DNA of 6,195 bases. Origin: Phenylobacterium sp. (lineage in GTDB: Bacteria; Pseudomonadota; Alphaproteobacteria; Caulobacterales; Caulobacteraceae). Within the stretch, counting starts at the first letter, position 1. Each line of letters starts with the position of its first letter. A program made the position numbers and the translations under genes. The notes beneath the pieces are model-generated. The model was not told the origin of the DNA, searched no databases, and saw nothing but the letters and a program-made list of their open reading frames with translations. The stretch is taken from positions 1 to 6,195 of the forward strand of contig JAQGIX010000407.1 in assembly GCA_028290925.1 (NCBI GenBank). The letters run 5' to 3'. This document shows, piece by piece, positions 1 through 6,195 of this stretch.

Positions 1-288
1 GATCGCCGCGATGGTCGTGAGCGCCTGGGCGACGCCCTCCAGCCGGCCCTCGTCCAACAGCAGGCGGTCGACCAGCGGCGCATCGAGGCCGGCGGCCTTG
101 GCGGCGGCGACGTCGCGGGCGTTGGCGGCGAGGATGGCGGGCGCCGCCGCGCGCACGGCCTTGGCCATGGCCACGATCGCGCCGGTGCGGGCCGAGGCGT
201 CGGCGAGCCGCAGCGTCTGGGCCGCGGCCTTCGCCGCCCGGCCCATGGCGCTCATCTCAGCCTGCAAGCTCGCGCCCGCGTCGTCCAT
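1..288 (-). CDS. proA: Gamma-glutamyl phosphate reductase, N-terminal part (cut by window edge)
   Basis: The product should reduce L-glutamyl 5-phosphate to glutamate 5-semialdehyde with NADPH, the second step of proline synthesis, in the cytoplasm. Only the first 96 residues are inside the window. They read as a typical ProA N-terminus: an Ala-rich helical stretch (MGRAAKAAAQTLRLADA, about residues 15-31), then AILAANARDVAAAKAAGLD (about 51-69) and the LVDRLLLDEGRLEGVAQAL segment (about 72-90). The catalytic cysteine and the Rossmann-fold core lie beyond position 1. The ATG at 286-288 is chosen because an in-frame TAG lies 13 codons upstream. No good Shine-Dalgarno sequence precedes it, so the internal ATGs at residues 12 and 15 are possible alternatives. 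The gene follows proB after 65 bp, which supports the assignment. The family is fairly certain; the exact start is less so. Confidence 0.87.
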   Translation of the reverse strand, partial: MDDAGASLQAEMSAMGRAAKAAAQTLRLADASARTGAIVAMAKAVRAAAPAILAANARDVAAAKAAGLDAPLVDRLLLDEGRLEGVAQALTTIAAI

Positions 289-353
289 CGGGAAGGATCT
301 CGATATGCTCAGCTTGAGCCTTACCTAGCCCTCTTCGGGCCGGCGGCAAACCC

Positions 354-2725
<2,372 letters not shown>

Positions 2726-2738
2726 GCCGAGCGGCGAG

Positions 2739-3272
2739 CTAAGCCAGCCACACCATCATCCGGGTCGGGACCGCGCGGCCTCTCGCCTTCGATGGCTTCA
2801 GGGCCACCTCGCCGGTGTAGAGGAAGCCCGCCTTGCAGAGCACCTGGCCCGACGCGGGGTTGTCGGCGAAGTGGCCGGCCACGACTAGGCGCTTGCGCCA
2901 ATCGCGCTTCACCCACTTCAGCGCCCCGCGCACGGCCTCGGTGGCGTAGCCGCGGTTCCAGTAGGGCCGGCCGATCCAGTAGCCGAGCTCCGGCCGCCCG
3001 GTGGGGGCGGGCTTGAAGCCCACCATGCCGACCACGCCGAAGTTGCGGTGCTCGATGGCGAACGCCGCCTCGCGCGCCCAGTCCAGGCGCATGGCGCGAT
3101 CCACATGGGCCTGCGCGTCGGCGTCCGAATAGGGATGCGGCATGGAGACCGTCTGGCCGGCCACGTTGAGGTCGCCGGCGAGCTTGGCGATCGGATCCAC
3201 GTCGGCCGGAACCGGCCCGCGCAGGATCAGCCGCTCGGTGGCGATCACGGGGGTCACTTCGATGGCGCACAT
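2739..3272 (-). CDS. GNAT-family N-acetyltransferase (RimJ/RimL-like)
   Basis: The 177-residue protein should transfer an acetyl group from acetyl-CoA to an amino group; the substrate cannot be read from sequence. It begins with the typical VIATERLILRGPVPADVDPI (residues 9-28), which marks the Acetyltransf_3 (RimJ/RimL) branch. FGVVGMVGFKP (78-88) and ELGYWIGRPYWNRGYATEA (95-113) give the core strand and the CoA pyrophosphate-binding loop (R107-G-Y-A). NPASGQVLCKAGF (138-150) is the usual closing motif. The ATG at 3270-3272 is supported by a GGGAGG ribosome site with about 8 nt spacing. Its place between rpmA and obgE is conserved in many alphaproteobacteria, so a ribosomal or translation-related target is plausible, but this is inference. 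A terminator and a hairpin lie directly upstream; the inverted-repeat element lies just downstream. Confidence 0.93.
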   Translation of the reverse strand: MCAIEVTPVIATERLILRGPVPADVDPIAKLAGDLNVAGQTVSMPHPYSDADAQAHVDRAMRLDWAREAAFAIEHRNFGVVGMVGFKPAPTGRPELGYWIGRPYWNRGYATEAVRGALKWVKRDWRKRLVVAGHFADNPASGQVLCKAGFLYTGEVALKPSKARGRAVPTRMMVWLA

Positions 3273-3280
3273 GTCGTCTA

Positions 3281-3306
3281 CCTCCCGGGCCGGTTGGGTC
3301 CGGCCC
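3281..3306 (-). promoter_or_regulatory. Hairpin abutting the ribosome-binding site of the GNAT gene
   Basis: On the minus strand the sequence GGGCCGG ACCCAA CCGGCCC (3287-3306) is a perfect 7-bp stem with a 6-nt loop, and the ribosome-binding site GGGAGG (3281-3286) begins directly after it. The stem starts right after the T-tract of the upstream terminator. Such a stem could shield or present the ribosome site, or protect a processed 5' end. The structure is seen; any regulatory function is inference. Confidence 0.55.
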
Positions 3307-3347
3307 AAAACAAAAGCGGGGAGCCCGGCGCCCCGGACTCCCCGCTT
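3307..3347 (-). terminator. Rho-independent terminator after rpmA
   Basis: On the minus strand the 10-bp perfect stem AAGCGGGGAG (3338-3347) / CTCCCCGCTT (3314-3323) encloses a GC-rich loop and runs into TTGTTTT. Together with the last two bases of the stem the tail reads CTTTTGTTTT, a good U-tract. It lies about 54 nt after the rpmA stop codon and in the right orientation to end the rplU-rpmA transcript. If it were fully efficient, the GNAT-obgE-proB-proA genes would need their own promoter. Confidence 0.88.
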
Positions 3348-3356
3348 GAGTCTTGT

Positions 3357-3386
3357 CCGGTCCGCCTCGATTTGGGGCGGAACCGG
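3357..3386 (-). other. Additional hairpin in the rpmA 3' untranslated region
   Basis: CCGG (3357-3360) plus TCCGCC (3361-3366) pair with GGCGGA (3376-3381) and CCGG (3383-3386), with a single bulged A and a 9-nt loop. It lies between the rpmA stop codon and the intrinsic terminator. No T-tract follows it, so it is not itself a terminator. It could stabilise the rpmA mRNA 3' end, but this is inferred only from the structure. Confidence 0.5.
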
Positions 3387-3400
3387 TATGGAGGTTCCGC

Positions 3401-3673
3401 TTAGCTGGCGTTGGCGTCCATGGCCGGGACGACCGTCACGTAGGTTCGGTCGTCGCGCTTGGTCACGAACTTCACCGCGCCGTTCACGAGCGCGAAGAGG
3501 GTGTGGTCCTTGCCGAGGCCGACATTGTCGCCGGGACGCCACTTGGTGCCGCGCTGCCGCACGATGATGTTGCCGGCGAGCACCGCTTCGCCGCCGAACT
3601 TCTTCACGCCCAGTCGCTGGCCGGCCGAGTCGCGCCCGTTGCGCGAGGAGCCGCCTGATTTCTTGTGAGCCAT
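3401..3673 (-). CDS. rpmA: 50S ribosomal protein L27
   Basis: L27 is a structural protein of the large ribosomal subunit whose N-terminal tail reaches the peptidyl-transferase centre and helps position tRNA. The 90-residue product is of normal length and shows the family signature: [20 protein letters not shown] at residues 1-20, [23 protein letters not shown] at 21-43, then [26 protein letters not shown]. It starts directly with MAHKK and so has no N-terminal extension of the kind cleaved in Firmicutes. An AGGAG ribosome site sits about 7 nt before the ATG. It follows rplU by 48 bp in the usual rplU-rpmA operon and is followed by a terminator. Confidence 0.98.
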   Translation of the reverse strand: MAHKKSGGSSRNGRDSAGQRLGVKKFGGEAVLAGNIIVRQRGTKWRPGDNVGLGKDHTLFALVNGAVKFVTKRDDRTYVTVVPAMDANAS

Positions 3674-3721
3674 TGCGCTCTCCTAAATCCTGTTGAGACG
3701 TCGCCCGTACGCGGCGGCGCC

Positions 3722-4408
3722 TCAGTCCTTCTTCTTCGCAGCCGGGGCCTTCTTGGCGGCCGGCTTCTTCTCGGTCGCGGCCTTGGCTTCAGCCTTCGGC
3801 GCGGCGGTCTTCTTGGCAGGGGCCTTTTGCTTGGCCGGAGCTTCCGCCACCGGGGCGTTCACTTCGGCGGCCGCCATGGCGTCCTTCACCTCCGGAGAGG
3901 CCACGACCTCTTCGGCCGTCTTGGTCTTCTTCGGAGCCGCCACCTTCTTGGCAGCGCCGGCCGTCTTCGGGGCCTTGGCGGCCGCAGCGGCTTCCAGCTG
4001 GGCGGCCGGCGACACGAAGGTCAGGCCGCGGGCGCGGGCGTCGAGCTCGGCCTTGGTGATCAGCTTCACCTCGCCGTCCCACTTGGCTTCCTGGCCGGCG
4101 CCGGCGATCGAGGTCACCCGCAGTACGCTCTGCAGCTGCCGATGGCCGCCCGTGCGACGATAGCCCTTGCGGCGGATCTTCTTGAAGATCTTGATCTTCT
4201 CGCCCTTGCGGGTCTCGATCAGCGTGGCCTGGACCTTGGCGCCCTCGACGAGCGGCGCGCCGACCGTCACGGCCTCGCCTTCGCCCAGCATGAGCACGTC
4301 GGCGAACGCAATCTTCGCGCCCGGCTCGCCGTCCAGCTTTTCGACCACCAGCAGATCGCCGGGCTGAACCCGGTACTGCTTGCCGCCGGTCTTGATCACC
4401 GCGTACAT
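3722..4408 (-). CDS. rplU: 50S ribosomal protein L21 with long Ala/Lys-rich C-terminal tail
   Basis: L21 binds 23S rRNA in the large ribosomal subunit. Residues 1-103 are the canonical protein: MYAVIKTGGKQYRVQPGDLL at 1-20, then VEKLDGEPGAKIAFADVLM, and the rRNA-binding end KIKIFKKIRRKGYRRTGGHR (71-90) with QLQSVLRVTSI. Most bacterial L21 proteins stop there. This one runs to 228 residues. The next part, about 104-135, still looks folded (WDGEVKLITKAELDARARGL). From about 140 the chain is low-complexity Ala/Lys/Pro/Glu, ending in histone-H1-like repeats (KKPAAKKAPAAKKKD). Extensions on L21 are known in alphaproteobacteria, so this is probably real and not a frameshift. The stop is 48 bp before rpmA. 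The ribosome site is weak (GAAGG). Transcription probably starts from the TTGACT/TATAAG promoter at 4486-4513. Confidence 0.97.
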   Translation of the reverse strand: MYAVIKTGGKQYRVQPGDLLVVEKLDGEPGAKIAFADVLMLGEGEAVTVGAPLVEGAKVQATLIETRKGEKIKIFKKIRRKGYRRTGGHRQLQSVLRVTSIAGAGQEAKWDGEVKLITKAELDARARGLTFVSPAAQLEAAAAAKAPKTAGAAKKVAAPKKTKTAEEVVASPEVKDAMAAAEVNAPVAEAPAKQKAPAKKTAAPKAEAKAATEKKPAAKKAPAAKKKD

Positions 4409-4451
4409 CTTCGCGCCTTCGGAAATAGAGCTTTAGAGCAAAACGGAATGC

Positions 4452-4473
4452 GCCCGCAGGAGGCCCCGCGGGC
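4452..4473 (-). promoter_or_regulatory. Leader hairpin in the rplU 5' untranslated region
   Basis: GCCCGC (4468-4473 read on the minus strand) pairs with GCGGGC (4452-4457), enclosing a 10-nt loop GGGGCCTCCT. It falls inside the predicted roughly 70-nt rplU leader, about 44 nt before the start codon. Ribosomal-protein operons are often controlled by their own product through such leaders. Nothing in this sequence proves that here, and I do not recognise it as the known Firmicutes L21 leader. Confidence 0.35.
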
Positions 4474-4485
4474 GAGAGGGGCGGA

Positions 4486-4513
4486 CTTATACGGAAAGGC
4501 CGGCTGAAGTCAA
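4486..4513 (-). promoter_or_regulatory. Promoter of the rplU-rpmA operon
   Basis: On the minus strand TTGACT (4508-4513) is followed after 16 bp by TATAAG (4486-4491). This is a near-consensus housekeeping sigma promoter in DNA that is otherwise very GC-rich. It points at rplU and would give a start site near 4479 and a leader of about 70 nt. It is the strongest promoter-like sequence I see in the window. Confidence 0.75.
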
Positions 4514-4607
4514 CGAAGCGGCGCCCCAGGCGGCGAGCGATTTCGCCTTCGCGACCTGAGGGAGGTTCTCCAGGTCCTCGAGGGCGGCCCGATGGCCCCC
4601 CGGGGCA

Positions 4608-4639
4608 AGGGTTGAACCCTCATGGGAAGCGGCTAGTCT
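4608..4639 (+). promoter_or_regulatory. Candidate promoter with palindromic -35 for the ATP-grasp/SOD pair
   Basis: TTGAAC (4612-4617) is followed after 14 bp by GCTAGTCT (4632-4639), which resembles the Caulobacter housekeeping pattern TTGACG and GCTANAWC. The -35 lies inside the 13-nt palindrome AGGGTTGAACCCT (4608-4620). The palindrome could be an operator, or the overlap could be chance. The distance to the ATG at 4737 would leave a leader of roughly 90 nt. There is no experimental support. Confidence 0.45.
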
Positions 4640-4736
4640 GCTGCTTTCCGGGCCGACGCGGGCGCCCGGCCAGACGGCTCGCCGTCCAAGACCCGCTCCT
4701 GTGAGCTTGGCCGCGAAGCCGGGCGGGAGCGTGCGC

Positions 4737-5789
4737 ATGGCTGGACCCGACCCACATCCCTTCAAGGTTGCTGTTGTCTCGCGCCAGGACGCGCAGGCGC
4801 GGGCCGATGCGCGGCCGGAGACCGGCCGTCTTGCGGCGATCTTCCAGGCGCTTGAGCGCCAGGGGATCGCCGCTGAGCCTGCTGCATGGTCCGAGGACCT
4901 GACGGCGGAGGTCCGCGACCAGCTGCTGCGGGTGGATGGCGTTCTGGTCTGGGTGGACCCGATCGCCGCGACGAGCGGTGAGCGGCGCGGCGCTCTGGAT
5001 GATCTCCTCCGCGAGGTCGCCGACGCCGGCGTCTTCGTCAGCACGCACCCGGACGTGACCGCCAAGATGGGGGTCAAGGGCGTGCTGTACCGCACCCGCG
5101 AGCTGGGCTGGGGAAGCGACACCTGGCTCTACGAGAGCGACGTCGCGTTCCGCACGGAATTTCCTCAGCGCCTGGCGTCCGGCGCGAGGGTGCTGAAGCA
5201 GAACCGGGGCAACGGCGGGATCGGCGTTTGGAAGGTCGAGGCCCTGGAAGGGACGAATGTCCGCGTCAAGGAGGCCAGACGGGATGGTGAGCTGCGCACC
5301 CTGCCGCTGGAAACCTTCATGATCGAGCGTACGGCGGACTTCGCGGGCGGTGAGCCTCTGATCGATCAGGCGTTCCAGCCGCGCCATCTGGAGGGGATGG
5401 TCCGCTGCTACATGTCCGGCGGCGAGGTCGCCGGCTTCGGCCATCAGCTCGTCCGTGCGCTCGCCGCGCCGGAGGACGGGCCGACCGAGCCGCGGGTCTA
5501 CACCGGGCCGGACGACCCACGGTTCCAGCGTCTGCGCACGCTGATGGCACGTGAGTGGACGCCCGGCTTGGCGCAGCGCCTCGATATCGCGCCCGACGCC
5601 CTGCCGGTAATCTGGGACGCCGACTTCCTGCTGGGGCCCCGGACCCCGGCCGGCGACGACACCTACGTCCTCTGCGAGATCAACGTCAGCTCGGTGTTCC
5701 CGGTCCCCGACGAGGCGCCGGACGCGCTGGCCAAGACCACCCTGCGACGCCTCGCGGACGCACGGACCCGACGGCGGACCGAAGCCTGA
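4737..5789 (+). CDS. ATP-grasp-like protein of the Cj0069 type, substrate unknown
   Basis: The 350-residue soluble protein resembles, from memory, the conserved 'Cj0069 family' proteins, which have an ATP-grasp-like layout. FKVAVVSRQDAQ (9-20) begins the N-terminal domain. VDGVLVWVDPIAATSGERRG (67-86) and AGVFVSTHPDVTAKMGVKGVLY (97-118) form the pre-grasp region. VLKQNRGNGGIGVWKV (152-167) looks like the nucleotide-binding strand and glycine loop. FMIERTADF and LIDQAFQP (194-215) correspond to the hinge region. VIWDADFLLGP (291-301) with CEINVSS (313-319) supplies the acidic and E-x-N residues that bind Mg-ATP in ATP-grasp ligases. Substrate and product cannot be told. The ATG at 4737 is preferred to a GTG at 4701 because GGGAG lies 7 nt before it. 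There is no signal peptide or membrane segment. It is followed after 24 bp by an exported SOD-like gene, probably in one transcript. Confidence 0.8.
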   Translation: MAGPDPHPFKVAVVSRQDAQARADARPETGRLAAIFQALERQGIAAEPAAWSEDLTAEVRDQLLRVDGVLVWVDPIAATSGERRGALDDLLREVADAGVFVSTHPDVTAKMGVKGVLYRTRELGWGSDTWLYESDVAFRTEFPQRLASGARVLKQNRGNGGIGVWKVEALEGTNVRVKEARRDGELRTLPLETFMIERTADFAGGEPLIDQAFQPRHLEGMVRCYMSGGEVAGFGHQLVRALAAPEDGPTEPRVYTGPDDPRFQRLRTLMAREWTPGLAQRLDIAPDALPVIWDADFLLGPRTPAGDDTYVLCEINVSSVFPVPDEAPDALAKTTLRRLADARTRRRTEA

Positions 5790-5813
5790 TCCCTGACCAC
5801 TGGAGAACCAAGC

Positions 5814-6195
5814 ATGACTGACGCCCAGATAGACCGCCGCCTGCTTCTGAGCGGCATGGCCCTCGCTGGCGCCGCGGCCGCGACGGCCGCCGCGGCGCAA
5901 CCCGCGCCGCCGCCGCCCACCTTCACGCCGCAACCGCTGCCGTTCGATCCCAAGGGCGTGGTCGGCCTGTCGGAGAAGCTGCTGACCAGCCACCACGACA
6001 ACAACTACGTCGGCGCCGTGAAGCGGTTGGGCGCGATCCGCGGCGCGTTCGGCAAGCTCGATCCGGCGACCGCCCCGGGGTTCGAGATCAATGGCCTCAA
6101 GCGCGAGGAGCTGATCGCCTGGAACTCGATGATCCTGCACGAGACCTATTTCGCCGGGCTGGTCCCGGGGACGGCGGCGAGCCCGGCGCTGGCCC
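5814..6195 (+). CDS. Tat-exported Fe/Mn superoxide dismutase-like protein (3' end cut by window edge)
   Basis: Only the first 127 residues are present. Residues 1-28 form a likely twin-arginine signal: DRRLLLSG with R8-R9, a hydrophobic Ala-rich core and an AAAA-Q cleavage site. This suggests transport of a folded, metal-loaded protein to the periplasm. The mature part starts with a Pro-rich linker, then PLPFDPKGVVGLSEKLLTSHHDNNY (41-65) and ILHETYFAGL (107-116). These correspond to the first metal-ligand helix (SHHDNNY) and the second ligand motif (LHETYF, compare NHSLFW in E. coli SodA) of Fe/Mn superoxide dismutases, enzymes that convert superoxide to oxygen and peroxide. The His spacing in the first motif differs from the classical one, so activity is unproven. 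The C-terminal ligands (DxWEHAY type) lie outside. The start has GGAG 8 nt upstream. Probably co-transcribed with the preceding gene. Confidence 0.75.
   Translation, partial: MTDAQIDRRLLLSGMALAGAAAATAAAAQPAPPPPTFTPQPLPFDPKGVVGLSEKLLTSHHDNNYVGAVKRLGAIRGAFGKLDPATAPGFEINGLKREELIAWNSMILHETYFAGLVPGTAASPALA

Larger units (their letters stand above)
4409..4736. other. Divergent intergenic region between rplU and the ATP-grasp gene
   Basis: This 328-bp stretch separates the minus-strand ribosomal-protein operon from the plus-strand pair. It holds the rplU promoter and leader hairpin on its left side, and a candidate plus-strand promoter with an overlapping palindrome near 4608-4639. Open frames on the minus strand here are short (for example 37 codons from 4623), lack ribosome sites and cover the rplU promoter. 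I see no convincing small gene, tRNA or terminator in it. Confidence 0.6.

Noticed and set aside
328..340. Short GCCC/GGGC hairpin between proB and proA as a terminator
   Set aside because: It has only a 4-bp stem with no T-tract on the minus strand, and the genes belong to one pathway and should be co-transcribed.
4487..4623. Possible small minus-strand gene upstream of rplU
   Set aside because: The frames are short, have no ribosome site and run over the rplU promoter; one ends at the -10 element. There is no family resemblance.
4701..4736. Upstream GTG start giving the ATP-grasp protein 12 more residues
   Set aside because: No ribosome site precedes it, whereas GGGAG is well placed before the ATG at 4737.
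4620..6140. 506-codon minus-strand open frame antisense to the ATP-grasp and SOD-like genes
   Set aside because: It has no recognisable motif, while the plus-strand frames show family motifs and good ribosome sites. It is a high-GC artefact.

Overview
The window looks like chromosomal DNA of a high-GC alphaproteobacterium, most likely Caulobacterales (Caulobacter/Phenylobacterium-like). I infer this from the very GC-rich third codon positions, the gene order rplU-rpmA-GNAT-obgE-proB-proA (a recognisable alphaproteobacterial arrangement), a long Ala/Lys tail on L21, and -10 elements resembling the Caulobacter housekeeping consensus. The genus call is an inference from memory of these families, not a search result.

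Positions 1-4408 are a minus-strand cluster, read from right to left. A TTGACT/TATAAG promoter near 4486-4513 should drive rplU (L21) and rpmA (L27). A strong intrinsic terminator (about 3306-3347) follows rpmA. Then come a RimJ/RimL-type GNAT acetyltransferase, the essential ribosome-assembly GTPase gene obgE (cgtA), proB (glutamate 5-kinase, overlapping the obgE stop by 4 nt) and the start of proA (glutamyl-5-phosphate reductase, cut by the window edge). The first half serves 50S subunit structure and assembly. The last two genes catalyse the first two steps of proline synthesis.

The GNAT-obgE gap is filled by a 151-bp compound inverted repeat (2575-2725). Its two halves share perfect outer arms and inner arms, but the internal hairpin stems differ by compensatory changes. 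It is the most striking non-genic structure here.

Positions 4409-4736 form a divergent intergenic region with candidate promoters pointing both ways. To the right, on the plus strand, lie an ATP-grasp-like protein of the Cj0069 type (4737-5789) and, 24 bp later, the start of a Tat-exported Fe/Mn superoxide dismutase-like protein (5814 to the window end). The two are probably co-transcribed. Their functional link is unknown and is the least characterised biology in the window. I see no phage, transposase, CRISPR, rRNA or tRNA, and no clear novel multi-gene system. Most of the window is ordinary housekeeping DNA.
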